A DNA stretch of 64,000 nucleotides from Mariannaea sp. PMI_226. Lineage: Eukaryota; Ascomycota; Sordariomycetes; Hypocreales; Nectriaceae. The DNA lies in contig JANFOG010000001.1 of assembly GCA_024336345.1 (NCBI GenBank), positions 186,001-250,000 of the forward strand, read 5' to 3'. The notes below the pieces were generated by a model. It was not told where the DNA came from and searched no databases. It saw only the letters and a list, made by a program, of their open reading frames with translations. Both the position numbers and the translations under genes were made by a program. Of the stretch, positions 11,701-25,326 are shown one piece after another (position 1 is the stretch's first letter; every line of letters starts with the position of its first letter).

Positions 11701-14186
11701 ACAGAGGATTTTACCAAAGAAGACGATCCAGAAAATCAGAATAGCGTTGACCAGGGCAATGAGGAAGCAAAGAACCAACTTCTCTCGCCAGGCCATGCGC
11801 ACATCAGGTCGCTTCATGCGGCCAACAAGAGACAAAACAGGAGAAGGAATCCAGAAAGTGAGGGTCCAGACAAAGGCAACCCAGGCTCTGCGGCTGAAGG
11901 GAATGGGCGCAGTCTCAATCTGCTTGCCCTTGGAAAGCTCAGGATCCAAAACACCGGTGAACTCGCCATCCTCATTGTAGAAGACTTGCCCTTTGTATGT
12001 ATCACCTTTGGTACCCAAACCGTAATCACCGCCACCAGCATTGCGAAGAGCGCTGGGAGCAATGGATGGAGCAGAGTTAGGATTTGGGCTGGGTTGGATG
12101 CCCATGCCCATGTTGACGCTGAGGTGCTGGTTTTGACTGAGGGTCGCCTGGCTCATATTACCATGGCTAATTTGGCGGTTGTGGACTAGATGATCGTTGC
12201 TACCATTGATACTGCTGCCACCCAGTGCTGGAGCAGGGAAAAAACCACTGCCATTATTCGAGTAACCAGTGTCAAAGCCAGAATTGAACGGATTGCCGCT
12301 GGCACTCTGAAAGCTGTGAGCTGGCTTGATGTCCAGCATGTTCTCGGCCTCCCACCAAGCACTCTCACGAACCCAAATTCGTTCTTTGCCAATAAACACC
12401 TCACCGTTACTCCAACCACGCTCAAGTGTCCAGTTCTCAATTCCATCTCGTCCGTCCTTGCAGCCGAGTGGTCCATATCGCTGAACAAACTCCTCAATAT
12501 CAAAATCAGCTGTATAGTCGAGGCTTCTGCTACGTCGGTTCGCCCACTCAGGCAGTCTCCAAGAGCGAAGCTGTCGAGACACGGTACCCGCTGACCAAGC
12601 CGAGGTCACAGCTGGTAAAGCGGCAAGACTGGCAGGAGAGTCGTCAGTGGGATGGAGCGACAGGTGATACCATGCACGGCTGGCGGCAAGGATGGCTGGA
12701 AGATCAAAACGACCAGCTCGTCCAAGATTGATTCCCTCGCCTTGAACTGGGAAGAGGAGCTTCCTCAAGAATCCATCCTCTTCAGAAGCGTAAGCGGCTT
12801 TTTCAAGAACGACCTCGCGCCGCTCGAGCTCATGCTGTCTGTCTCTACCTTTAGGGCCGGTCATGATGCCTAGATCAGGTGCAACCTCAGCCACAGCCTG
12901 TTGCATTTCCCTCACAACAGAAGAGCCTGCTTGTTGGACAGGAACCCCATCCTGAATCATCTCGGCATTGATGCCCAGGGAATCATCAAAGATGGTTCGC
13001 ATGGCGAGCGCCTTGCCGAGAGTGGGGGAAGGCACCTCAATAACAGTGAGGGAAACGGTGTCACCAGTATCCTCACCTGAAGTAGGTGTACGGACGCCGT
13101 GGCCATCGACAGATTCATCGCCATCTCGGATTCGAAGCATCTGAGCAGCAATAGCGCTATTGGCCTTAGAAATGACCCAATCAACGAGGGCCTCATACAG
13201 ACCGCCTACAAAAGTACGGCGATCCTCGGTGCTCAATTGGCGTAAGAGCACCTCAGGCTCCATTCCAAGAAGACCACTGACATCCTCGCAAATTTCTTCC
13301 AAGTCATCAGAATCAGCTGCATAATCAAGAGTGTTGCCCAGCTTGAGAAGGGCAGCAAGGGTCGAAATGAAGTGTCGATGCGATGAACCCTTAATTCCAA
13401 TCTCCTTCAAGGCCTGGCGGAAGTCGTCTGCGGCGGCAGCGTCATCAGCCGTTGCAAGATAGGACGGTGGGTCGTACGTTCCAGAGCGAGCTAATAACGC
13501 GTATGCGGAGGCCGACTTGAGGCCCAGGAATTCTCGCTCAGCCGGAGTGGATGCTGAGGTGAGCAGAAAGTAGAAAACGTCAAAGGCGCGATATCCAGCC
13601 TCAGCAGGAATGTTAAGCAGACCGGCAGCGGTATCGATGCCTCCCTGAGAGAGTGCTACAGATGCGCCAGTCAAGTTGCCCGTCAGGTTCAGAGTCAACG
13701 TCACGCCCAGAGCAGCTTGTCTTGGCGTTGATGGATTATAGGGCGTGACACATCGAACAAAAGGACGGATTACTTCCAGAGATTTGTATACTGATGAAGG
13801 AATACCAAACGGAAAAGTGTTCAAAAATGGTACGAGAGCGGACGGAGTGGACTGGTGGAGAGAACTGTGAAATCATTAGCATCACTGCTATCTTTTGCCA
13901 AATATCCCTGAGAAACATACCCCAAGATGATACATCCATCTTCAGCTCTGCGTCTGGCATGCTCCCAGGCGCGAGCACCCAGCTCGGCATCTACAGTAGG
14001 CCTGGCCTGGGTAGCTGTAAGCCAGGTGTTAACGACCAAGCTTGTGCTAGCATCAAGCTTATGAGGCTGAGATGACAGGTAAATGTTATGGATGGCATTG
14101 AGCAGAGTAGTGGTCGAAACTTGGGCAGCTTGAGGGCCACCCAGAGCATCCGACGCCACTGAGAACATTGACATGCGGTTGGCCAT
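8731..14186 (-). CDS. csmB: Class VII chitin synthase with degenerate myosin-like domain (CsmB / ChsVb type)
   Basis: A plasma-membrane family 2 glycosyltransferase that makes chitin from UDP-GlcNAc. Exons on the minus strand are 14186-13921, 13864-10136 and 10078-8731. The introns are 56 and 57 nt, and frame is kept across both (LG|SLHQS and CLPG|CFTMYR). The product is 1780 aa. Order: a myosin-motor-like N-terminal domain (about 1-600), a membrane segment, a cytochrome-b5-like fold ([18 protein letters not shown]), the chitin synthase core with DAD (LMVDADTCV), EDRYLTT (from 1375) and QRRRW (1414-1418), C-terminal membrane helices, and a DEK-C-like end (about 1725-1780). The motor domain has no GESGSGKS P-loop, and its switch II region reads LTVIEVPSP; loss of these elements is typical of class VII. 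It is transcribed away from the class V gene at 19605. The class call rests on domain order, the missing P-loop and this pairing. Confidence 0.93.
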
Positions 14187-17100
14187 GATGTGTGACGGTG
14201 ACGTCCTCAGGGGACAATCACGAATGGGCTTGACGTCGCGATGGCACGGTTCGTTAGATATTAGTTGGTGATCGAGTCGGGGACCGGAGCCACCTCAGTG
14301 GGAACGTCGAAGTTCGTCGGTTTGCAATCCGGGGGAACAACGCTACGACGGAATAGAGAAATTTGAAGTTAGGGAACGAGCGGCGTAGATGAAAGCTTCT
14401 TGTGGTGGTTTGAGGCTTGTCAGTTCGTTTGAAGAAGTGTTAGGAGAATTATGGTCGCTAGGCAACGCGACCCTCCTTTTCGAGATAGAGGCGTTGCAGA
14501 GGGAGTGTCGGCAACGAGAGGAAGGCAGTTGGATGAAGTAGAGAGGATTAACGATAGTAGAAACACGGCGAAAAGCGAGTGAAGCCGTTTCAACGAGGTT
14601 GCTGGACAAGCAAAAAGGAAACGAACTCGAAAAGCAAGATCAAAGCACCAACGCTTTTTTTCCCAGATGTGTTGGAAGAAGTGACTGAAGAGCCTGGCGA
14701 AAAGAGAGGTAGTGTGCTCAGTGAAGGGAAGCGTGCCTGAGAATGATGGCCGTGCGAATCCGGCACTGTGTCCGGCGAACTCCTGGATCCAAAGATGCAG
14801 GAATTTAGGACCAACAGTCCATCGTTTTAGCACATATGTTCAGCAGCGCGGTGGGGAACAAGGAGCAACCGGTCCAGGGGGGCTTGCGGGGCGAAGCGGT
14901 GGGCAGGTGGCCCGATCCTGACAAGGCCCTGGCTATGTGAAAGCTTGACCAAGCTTGTCCCAGCGTGTGATGCTGGCAGCAAATGGAGTTCCAGCGAGAG
15001 GCTGTCCCGAGGTCAGGCTGTGCACTAGTGGTCAGGTCCTGGGACGGGGAGCCACTCACACTTTCTGGGACTGGGGCGGCAATGTCTAAACTTGGAACAG
15101 GACGCCAGTAGGTGGCAGGCTGGGGTGGGAGAGCCAAGGGCTAAGCGTATGTCTCGTCTCCTTTGATGCGTGGGTGGGTGGAACTGAGTGCATGCTGTGG
15201 ATGGCCAAATACGAGGTCCAGCAGTTCTAGCCAACCAGCCAAGGTGATGGCTCTCCTCCTTTGCTTGCAAACTCTTTCATTCTTTCCATTTCCACTCGTA
15301 CTCTACTATGGTAGCAGCCTGATGCCTTTTTTTTTTTTTTTTCGGTGACCTGCTGCGATTACTTCTCGTATCCATAGGCGGGAAACATTTTGGGCTCGGA
15401 TGAGAGGCTATGCTCGGCTGGCTCCGAGTTTCTTATACTATACGCACACACTCTTTACGGCTCCGGATGACAATAAGTACATGGTGATGTATCTACCACA
15501 GCACATGCTGTAAATCGATAATAGTACGGCGTAAATCTCTTCTCTTCCACTCTTTATGGATGCAGGTGGCGTGGGTTATGAGGTGGCCACTACGTATCCC
15601 ACTCCGCACCGTCCCCTTTTCTTGTGCATGAGAATCCACCCTTGCTGCAGTGCACAGCACATGCATGCACAGCGCAGAGCTTAATGTAGTAACTAAGGTA
15701 CCATACAGAGTACTATGTAAGTGTTGGCAACTCGGCGACCTTCGTTGGTTGGCTCTGATCGCCATGGAACGTTTTCAAAACCCCCATGTTTTTTTTTTTC
15801 AGTGGCCAAGAGGGCATTTCCGCTCGCCACGGAGCACAAAGCATAATATAGTTGTCTCCTCTGGCCATTCCATTTCATACTTCGCAAATCAGGTACGTAG
15901 CTCTGTGCATTGCACTACCGAGGCACCTCATGCATCCAGGACATGTAGGTCAGCCTCACTACTGATGATGCAGTCAATAATTGGCCAAGAGGCAGCTGAA
16001 AACAAATCGACGAGACGGCATCGTTCATTGACAACTGCCGACCAAGAAAAAAAAAATCGCACGCTTTTGACCAATCTTTCCATCCCCCGGCCCCTTTTTC
16101 TTTCACGTTGCTTTTTTTCTCTAGATCGTTAGAGGTGCGATAGCTAATTAACTACCTTAGTGTTCTCTGCTCTTCAGCTCCCATGGGATCAGCCACAGGC
16201 CCCTGGTTACGCTGCGTGGTAACCGAGAGTGAATCAACACGTCACCACCGCCATAGCACAGTTGTATCAAAATCGGGATGGTCCTCGTCCCTCAATGTCC
16301 ATGCAAACCGTCCGCGGGGCGGAATCAGCTCCACCAGATCGTCCTCTTTCAATAACTATTCCTTGACTGGGTATCCAGCATACAATATTTTCGAGACTTG
16401 CACAGTGCAAGGCCGCGTCAATGGTTCTATGCTGTGGGCTATTTTCTATTTTGCAACCACCCATGTCTTCTCTTCTCTTCTCCCTCTCTTGGCCAACGGA
16501 GCTTCTTACCTGACTGCCTCGGATAGTTACTTTGTCCTTACATTTTGTAGATCTTGCCTGCACGCCCGTCAAATGACGGCTGCGGACAGCGTCGATGTCC
16601 AGCTGAAGAGGGAAACTAAGGACCTATGGACGGTAATTATTATTGCAGTATCCAAACTTTCAGCTCTTGCGCTGGCATAAGCAAGCCACCAGGCCACGGC
16701 CAGCCCAGCAGTCGATCAGATTTCAGCCCGCTGGGTTACTAGCGCTATCAATAGCCAGATGATGGATGGCGGCACAGATGGAGTTAGATCATAGCTCCAG
16801 GGGTCAGATAATTGACCATTCAATGCTTTGTCAGGTGAAGGAAAATTACAGACCACTTTACCGGGCAGGGCTTTGTGCAGACCACACAGTGCATGCAGTA
16901 AGCTCCCCGAAAATAAAGAGGAATAGAAAAAAAAAGAGAAAAAAAAAGAACCGGGAACCAAATGATCTGGTCAATGCACCATGTCCTAATGATGTTCTTG
17001 TTCAAAACTGCTCGTCATTTTCCTTTCTTGCTTCCAAGTATTCCCACTTGGCCTGCTGAATGTCAAAATCGGAGGCACGGTACTGTGTAGGGTAGTCGCA

Positions 17101-19604
17101 TCTCACGCCTGTCCATCACCGTGGATGAATGTGTGGATGCCATGCCGGCTTTTGCAAGGCTCTCCCTTAAATACTTACCGAGTGGCGTCTAAACATACCC
17201 AGCTATAGCCAAACATTCCAGAAGGCATTCGGGATTCTCAACCAGAAGACCTTTATTACAAAGCCCCGACTGTTCAATAATTAATTCGTACAGCGTTTGG
17301 AATCCTATCCCTCACGTCTTGAACGGCGAAGCCGGCAGTGGATCCCTATCATCTAAGGGACCCGAACCCTGGCCAGGAGATTAACCCAGGAGAGTGGACG
17401 GTCCAGCCGACGCATTGCTGGCCTATGGAGTTCCCGCTCAGTACCTAAATTCTTACTTATTCCATGCTGAAGTGGTAAAATTTTCTTCTACTTGGGCCGC
17501 CTATCCCCCCCTTTCATGGCTTGTGGGAGGCAGCACGGGATGGTATGAAGATGTGAGACAACGGGTTGAACCAGTGGATTTGAAGGACGACGAGACACAG
17601 ATGGCGTGCGAGGGCGGCTGGCAAGCTGCAGTCTGTCTCAATGAGTGATTGACGAGAGGGCCCATCATTTGACTTGTCTCTCAGAGCGCCAGTGAATGCG
17701 TTTTCGCGGGCGAAGTGCGGATCCCCTGCGTCAAAAACGCTCTCCAGATAAGTTTGTGAATGCACTTATGTGAAAGTGAGGCCTGGTTAAGGGCCACAGG
17801 GCTAGCAACGTTGAATGGATCCCTACCATCCTGTCAATCCACCGGATATCCGTCCGCCTGGGACCGACGGGAACCATTTCGTGCATCGAGGCCACGCCTG
17901 GACTGCTCTTGTTCATGAGCCATTGTGTCCTCTTATGCAACCACCCGCGTCTTGACAACTGTGCCGGTTGGTTCCAGATATTCGTTGCCAATACTTGATA
18001 GCTTCCCACGAAGCCACTGTTACTGTTTGGCAAAGCACTGGTCATTAAGACAAGATAGACTGAACGTGCCAACCTGAGTTTGGAAAGACCCAGCTCGTAC
18101 ATGTAAGAAACCTGATCCATTCTTTGGATGTGGAATCAACGTCGCGGAGAAAACTTGTATGGAGCGAGGTACGACATAGTTCGGAGCATTCACTATCGGG
18201 GTGGATGTAATGTATTACGAACGAGCTGATCGAGGACCAAAGTGCTATGAAATCAAGCATTGATGCGACTGCGGATGATCCGCAGAACGCAAGAAGTCCC
18301 ATCCAAGCTTGTTCATGCTGGTGACATATTGTGTCTAGGGTGGCATAGTGTAGTATATTGGGCATTGACCAGCTTTGCTCTTCTTCGACATTGCTCATGA
18401 TCGTTCTCGCAATACCCCCTATAAAGCGGTTCCAGGGTGGTTCAACCCTAATACTGTTGGCACTCATGGCAGCTAGGGAGTTCATAGTGTGCAATGCCTG
18501 AGAACGCCCAAAGTATCTGCTGCCAACATACCGCAACGTCACGTTCCCTCTGCTCCAATGGTGCACGGGAATCATGACAAGAATGAACACGCGCGAGAGG
18601 AATGTGTGGCGTATTGGTGCTTGACCGCTATAGAGCCACGATCTCGCCATTCAAGCCAGCGTTCTATGATGAGACGCGTACAGTGTGCCAAAATAGTACG
18701 GGTTAGACATGGGCAGGTAAGGTCAAAACTCTGCAGTAAGAATGCAAGCATTGCACATCTCCGCCCTTGGCGGTATGGGGAAGCCCGCTCACTCTCACAC
18801 CAACTTGCCTCCTCCCGCTGACTGAATGTGTGCCATGATAAGCCTTAGACTCAGTCAGACTCTAGAGCCGACCGCATGGAGCAGAGTTTAAAAAAAAACA
18901 CTACTCCGTACGGAATACTACAAAATAGTATATAGAAAAGTGCGATACGAGTCCCACAGTGTGTGATCGCGCGTGGCTATGCCTCGTACATTTATGCCAC
19001 GGGGAACAAATATCTCCAGGGGGCGGTTATGTACGAGCTAAGGTACGTAAATAGGTACCTTGGTAGCTTTTGCATCTTTGGTCTTATCCACCGGCCCCCC
19101 TTTTTGAGCAATCGCTCCCACAGCGGATGCACGTCTTGTTAGTCCAAGACAACAAATCCCCTTTCTCAGGCTCAGGGCCTGTTTTTATTTTTGGCGTGCG
19201 ACTTTGGCTCCAGTTGCACCACCATCGCCAAGTCAACCCTAGCTGGAGGGAAAGCCTTTCGTTTCTTTCGTCAAGCCTCACTCACACCTTGCACCTAACC
19301 TTTCCTTCCTCTTTGACATCTTTCCCCTCGTTACTCTTGCGCCTTTCTCCTTCTGACGCTCGTTTTGTCAACTCCTCTCTCTCCCTCTACCTATCCATCT
19401 CTCTATCCCTTCTCCCTTCGTTAATTGTGCTTTCGTTCTAGCCGTTTGCCGGCCACGACCACGACCACGCCTGGACGGCTCCGTCTTGCTACTACGACGT
19501 TTCCTTTGACCCTCTAACCGTCTTCCCTGCGTCTACCTATTCAATTCTTGACGATCAGTCTCCTTACTGAGAGCCACGCGTTGGCGTCTTGACAACACCA
19601 GTAT
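14187..19604. promoter_or_regulatory. 5.4-kb shared upstream region of the divergent chitin synthase pair
   Basis: This is the whole space between the two start codons, so it holds both promoters and both 5' UTRs. The part next to the class V start (about 19250-19600) is strongly pyrimidine-rich, as in a fungal 5' leader. Homopolymer runs occur near 15330 (T) and 15790 (T). A TCCGTACGGA palindrome lies at about 18905. The longest internal ORF (201 codons, 18045-18650, minus) resembles no family I know. I see no supported gene inside. The length is unusual and suggests a complex promoter, long leaders or an unseen non-coding transcript. Confidence 0.6.
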
Positions 19605-22600
19605 ATGGCCATGAGCCTTCCACAGCTCAGTGGTGGCAGCGGAGGCGCTCATACACAACCTTCGCTGCCGTCGCTACCTGCCCATCTCCAATCCGACACT
19701 CACCTTACAGCCCATCTGGCTAGTCGGTTCCACGTTTCTCATCCTACCGCGCGACTGTCTTCCCATGCTCTTATCTCTCTAAACACCTACACCTCGTCAA
19801 ACAAGGGTCCAGATGGCGGAAAAGAGGGTAGTGCCATGGCCGGCGCTGAGGAGATGGCCGACCGCGCTTGGTTGAGATTGGGCCACCGATCTGAGAATCA
19901 AGCTGTTGTGTTTCTGTAAGTCCTATCATGTCGCTGCGACGCGAAGAACAGCTTCGTGACATTATTTGTGGAACTTGAATACTAACCCTCCATCCTCAAT
20001 AGGGGTGAATCTGGTTCCGGCAAGTCGACCTTGAGAAACCACCTGCTCACAGCCCTTCTTAACAAGTCTTCCACTCCCCTCTCCACCAAACTCTCGCTTG
20101 CCGCCTACGTCTTCGACAGCCTTACCACAACAAAGACTGCTACCACATCGACTGCTTCTAAGGCCGGTCTGTTCTATGAACTCCAATACGACACCTCTGC
20201 AACCACAAACCCTATCCTAATTGGTGGTAAGCTGCTGGACCATCGATTGGAACGTAGTCGAATTGCCGATGTGCCGACTGGTGAGCGTAACTTTCACGTT
20301 CTCTATTATCTTCTCGCCGGCACTAGTGATGCTGAGAAATCTCACCTGGGATTGGATGGATCTGGTTCCAACGGCGCCCAGAAGCGATGGAAATTCCTTG
20401 GCCACCCCACACAGCTCAAGGTTGGTATCAATGATGCCGATGGCTTTCAAGTCTTTAAGAACGCTCTACGGAAGCTTGAGTTCCCTCGTGCCGAGATTGC
20501 AGAGATTTGCCAAATCCTTGCCTGTATCCTCCACATTGGGCAGCTCGAATTCGAGAGTTCTACGGGCACTAGCGCCACCGGAGACGATAGCGGTGGGTTT
20601 TCCCATGAAGGAGGCACAACAATCACTGCCGTGAAGAACAAGGATGTTCTCGCAATCATTGCTGCTTTCCTTGGTGTAGGAACCAACGAACTTCAGACGA
20701 CATTGGGATATAAGACGAAGATGATTCACAAGGAGCGTGTCACGGTTATGCTAGATCCTAACGGTGCTCGAGCTCATGCTGGCGAGCTTGCCCGTACATT
20801 GTACTCGCTTCTGGTTGCGTGGATTATCGAGACCATCAACCAACGTGTCTGCGCTTCGGAAGAGTCGATTGCCAACACTGTGTCCATTGTTGACTTCCCT
20901 GGATTTGCCCAACAATCTTCTACTGGCTCTACACTTGATCAACTTCTCAACAACGCTGCTACCGAAGCAGTCTACAATGTTACTCTTCAGAACTTCTTCG
21001 ACCGTAAAGCCGAGATGCTCGAGTCTGAAGAGGTCAGTGTTGCGGCTACTAGCTACTTCGATAATTCTGATGCTGTCCGTGGCATTCTGAAGACTGGTAA
21101 CGGTCTTCTTGGCATCTTGGATGATCAGACTCGACGCAATCGCACTGATATCCAGCTTCTCGAGAGCTTGAGGAAGCGTTTTGAGGGGAAGAACCCTGCT
21201 ATCGAGGTTAGCTCTGCTACCGCGAAGCTCCCTGGCAGTAACTTCCTGACTGAGAACACTGCTGCTAGCTTTACCGTGAAGCACTTTGCCGGTGAGGTTG
21301 AATATCCCGTTAAGGGCTTGATTGAGGAGAACGGCGAGATTATTTCTGGAGATCTCCTGAATATGATCAATGGCACAAAGAGCGAGTTTGTCGCTCGCCT
21401 TTTCGGTCAGGAGGCTTTGCAGACCGTCACTCATCCCAATGAGCGCACTGCAGTCATGCAGGCCACGGTTAGTTCCAAGCCTATGCGTGCTCCTAGTGTC
21501 ATGTCTCGGAAGAATACTAGGGCCAGGCCCAACACGGCGTACCGTCGCCAGCAGCAGGAAGCACTCGAAGAGATTGAGCAGGGAAGCAATGTCGGTGACT
21601 CGAAAAAGAATGTTAAGCACACCATCGAACAAGGTGCTGCCGGCCAGTTCCTGTCTTCTCTGGAAAACGTTCAGAAAGCTGTTACTGACCCCGGCACTAA
21701 CGGTTACTTCGTCTTCTGCTTGAAGCCCAACGATCGACGCATTGCCAACCAGTTCGATAGTAAATGTGTGCGAACCCAAGTACAGACCTTTGGCATTGCT
21801 GAAATCAGCCAGCGACTTAGATCTGCTGACTTCAGCTTGTTTCTGCCTTTCGGCGAGTTTCTTGGCATGGCTGATGCTGAGACTATCCTTGTTGGCAGCG
21901 AGCGAGAACGTGCTGAGATGGTCATCGAGGAGAAGCAATGGCCTGCCAACGAAGTCCGCGTTGGTGCCACTGGTGTGTTTTTGAGCGAACGTTGTTGGAT
22001 GGAGGTTGCCCAACTTATTGAGGCTGGCTCTCAGTCCGGTCGGTATGGTTTGCCGTCCTCCGATGCTGGTGATGGTTTAACTCCAGCTGAGAGCATCCCC
22101 TTTGGTGCTTCAAAGGAGCGTCTTATCTCTGGCGGCAACACCCCTCTTATGTACGGTGAAAAGAAGGGCGGGTACTTCAATGATGACGCTCGCTCGGAGG
22201 CTGGTGCATCTGCCTTTGGTGCGGGTGACATGTTCAAGAATCTCGATACTCGAGAGCAAATGGCTGAACGAGGCAATGAGAAGTCTCTCGAAGAGGTTGA
22301 GGAGTACAAGGACAAACCGAGTCGAAAGCGATGGGTCTTCGTCGTCTATCTTATGACATGGTTTATCCCTGACTTCCTCATTCGCTGGTTGGGTCGAATG
22401 CCACGAAAGGATGTTCGTGTGGCTTGGAGAGAAAAGCTGGCAATCAATATGCTTATCTGGCTTCTATGTGCTCTCGTCGCTTTCTTTATGGTTGGCTTCC
22501 CTCGTCTGATTTGCCCTACCCAACATGTCTACAGCCCTGCCGAGCTGTCCGCATACGATGGTAACAAGGGAAGCAAGGGCGCCTATCTCTCTATTCGCGG

Positions 22601-25326
22601 CTATGTCTTTGATATTGGTTCTTATGCTCCTCATCATTACCCCAACTACTTGGATACTGATGATCTCCTCAACTACGCTGGTTCCGACGTCAGCTCGCTG
22701 TTTCCCGTGCAGGTCTCTGCTCTTTGTCAGGGCAAAGATGGTGAAATCCGACCTGAGGTTACTTTGGACTACCGTACCGTCAACATTTCTCAAGACGTGA
22801 CTAGTGTCATTAACACTAATGATATTATTGCCCGTTATCATGACTTCCGATATGGTACCAATGACAGCCGACCTGACTGGTACTTTGAGCAAATGACCTA
22901 CTTGAAAGCCAACTACATGAAGGGCCGTGTCGGCTACACACCCCAGACTGTCAGCAAGCTGGCAAAGAAGAAGCAAGCCGTTGCTATCATGAATGGTCGC
23001 GTCTATGACTTGACTACTTACATCAGTGGTGGTCGCAGAATGCTTGCCAAGCCTGGAAAACCTACTCCCCCTGATAATGGCGCCACGGACTTTATGGACA
23101 ACGCAGTGACTCAGTTGTTTCAAAACCGAGCTGGTGGAGACATTACCAAGTACTGGAATTCCCTCAGCCTCGATGTCGATGAGAAGGCTCGAATGGAAAC
23201 CTGCTTGAACAACCTTTTCTACATCGGCCAAGAAGATACCCGAAACTCGATCCGCTGTCAGTTTGCGACTTATTTTGTCTTGGCTATCTCATGTATGCTG
23301 GCTTCTATTCTCGCTTTCAAGTTCCTGGCGGCCCTCCAATTCGGTGGCAAGAATGTACCCGAGAATCTCGACAAATTCGTTATGTGTATGATTCCGGCCT
23401 ACACCGAAGACGAGGACTCGCTTCGCCGTGCTATTGACTCGGCTGCCCGTATGAAGTACGATGACAAGCGTAAGCTACTAGTCGTTGTCTGTGATGGTAT
23501 GATTATCGGTCAAGGCAACGATAGACCTACGCCTCGCATTGTTCTCGATATTCTTGGCGTTTCTGAGACTGTTGACCCCGAACCTCTTAGCTTCGAGGCT
23601 CTTGGTGAGGGTTTGAAGCAGCACAATATGGGCAAGGTCTACTCCGGCTTGTACGAAGTTCAAGGCCATATTGTTCCTTTCATGGTCATTGTCAAGGTTG
23701 GCAAGCCCTCTGAGGTCTCCAGACCCGGTAACCGTGGCAAGCGTGACTCCCAGATGGTTCTGATGCGCTTCCTTAACCGTGTTCACTACAATCTTGCCAT
23801 GAGCCCGCTTGAGTTGGAAATGTACCACCAAATCCGTAACATTATCGGTGTCAACCCAACCTTCTATGAATATCTTTTGCAGATTGATGCCGATACTGTT
23901 GTGGCTCCCGACTCGGCTACGCGCATGGTCTCTGCCTTCTTAGACGATACTCGACTCATCGCTGTTTGTGGTGAGACTGCCTTGACCAACGCCAAGTCGT
24001 CTTTCATTACTATGATTCAAGTCTATGAGTACTGGATTTCGCATAACTTGTCCAAGGCTTTCGAGTCCCTATTTGGCTCTGTCACCTGCTTGCCCGGTTG
24101 TTTCTCGATGTACCGTATTCGTGCCGCCGAGACCGGAAAGCCTCTTTTCGTCAGCCGTGAAGTTGTCGAAGACTATTCGACCATTCGTGTTGATACTCTT
24201 CATATGAAGAACCTGCTGCATCTTGGTGAGGATCGTTATTTGACCACCCTCCTGCTGAAGTACCACAACAAGTATAAGACCAAGTATATCAACACTGCGC
24301 ATGCCTGGACCATCGCTCCTGACTCTTGGGCTGTCTTCATGTCTCAGCGACGTCGTTGGATTAACTCGACTGTTCACAACTTGATTGAGCTTATCCCCAT
24401 GGCTCAACTTTGCGGCTTCTGCTGTTTCTCTATGCGTTTTGTGGTTTTCGTTGATCTGCTCAGTACTATTGTGCAGCCTGTCATCGTTGCTTACATTGTG
24501 TACATGATCTACCTTGTTATCGACAACCCAGACGTGGTACCGGTTACGGCCTTCATCTTGCTCGCTGCAATCTATGGTCTCCAGGCCATTATCTTCATTC
24601 TGCGCCGTAAGTGGGAAATGGTTGGATGGATGGTTCTCTACATCTTGGCCATTCCTGTCTTCGGTTTCGGTCTGCCTCTCTACTCCTTCTGGTATATGGA
24701 CGACTTCAACTGGGGTAATACCCGTGTCGTTGCCGGTGAAAAGGGCAAGAAGATTGTCATTAGCGACGAAGGCAAATTTGATCCCGCCTCCATTCCTCGC
24801 AAGAAGTGGGAGGAGTATCAGGCTGAGCTTTGGGAGACCCAGACCGCTCGTGACGATGTTCGTTCCGAGATTTCTGGCTACAGCTATGCCACCAAGGCTC
24901 AGGGCCCCTTTTCCGAGTATGGCGGCGCTTACCAGCCAAGCCGTCCCGGTTCAACTGCCGGCTTTGCTCCCCAGGCGCACAACATGTCTCGCATGTCGCT
25001 CGCTCACTCCGAGATGCTTGGCGGCAACCGCATGAGCCAGTTTGGTGGCTCTCAATTTTTCTCCCCGGAGGACATGGTCGGCCTGCCAAGCGATGATGCC
25101 TTGCTTGCCGAGATCCGCGACATTCTTAAGACGGCCGATTTGATGACAGTTACCAAGAAGGGTATCAAGCAAGAACTTGAGAAGCGATTTGGCGTTCCTC
25201 TGGATGCGAAGAGAGCTTATATTAATTCTGGTATGTTAAAGTTATTATGACTTGCCCTCCGATTTGGTCACATATCGCTAACGTGCCCTTGCAGCAACTG
25301 AGGCTCTTCTTTCTGGCCAACTGTAA
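19605..25326 (+). CDS. csmA: Class V chitin synthase with myosin motor domain (CsmA / ChsV)
   Basis: A plasma-membrane chitin synthase that makes wall chitin at hyphal tips and septa; homologues are needed for wall integrity and, in several pathogens, for virulence. Exons are 19605-19915, 20003-25230 and 25295-25326, giving 1856 aa. Intron 1 (87 nt, branch CTAAC) falls just before the P-loop; intron 2 (64 nt) leaves a 32-nt last exon encoding the end [10 protein letters not shown]. Order: an N-terminal segment with [19 protein letters not shown], a motor domain (about 30-780) with P-loop GESGSGKST (105-113) and a switch-II-like SIVDFPGF (D401), a membrane segment (about 875), a cytochrome-b5-like domain (about 950-1010), and the catalytic core with DAD (about 1399), EDRYLTT (about 1513) and QRRRW (1552-1556). 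C-terminal helices and a DEK-C-like end (about 1800-1856) follow. Unlike its divergent neighbour it keeps the ATP-binding loop. Length and order match known class V enzymes. Confidence 0.95.

Noticed and set aside
15650..16132. 160-codon open frame in the chitin synthase intergenic region
   Set aside because: Low-quality residue composition and no recognisable motif; not supported as a gene.
18045..18650. 201-codon open frame between the two chitin synthase genes
   Set aside because: No domain, no convincing start context, no neighbouring exons; length is possible by chance in 5.4 kb.
20751..22013. 420-codon open frame antisense to the class V chitin synthase
   Set aside because: It lies wholly inside a clear coding exon on the other strand, matches no family I know, and is explained by codon bias of the sense gene.
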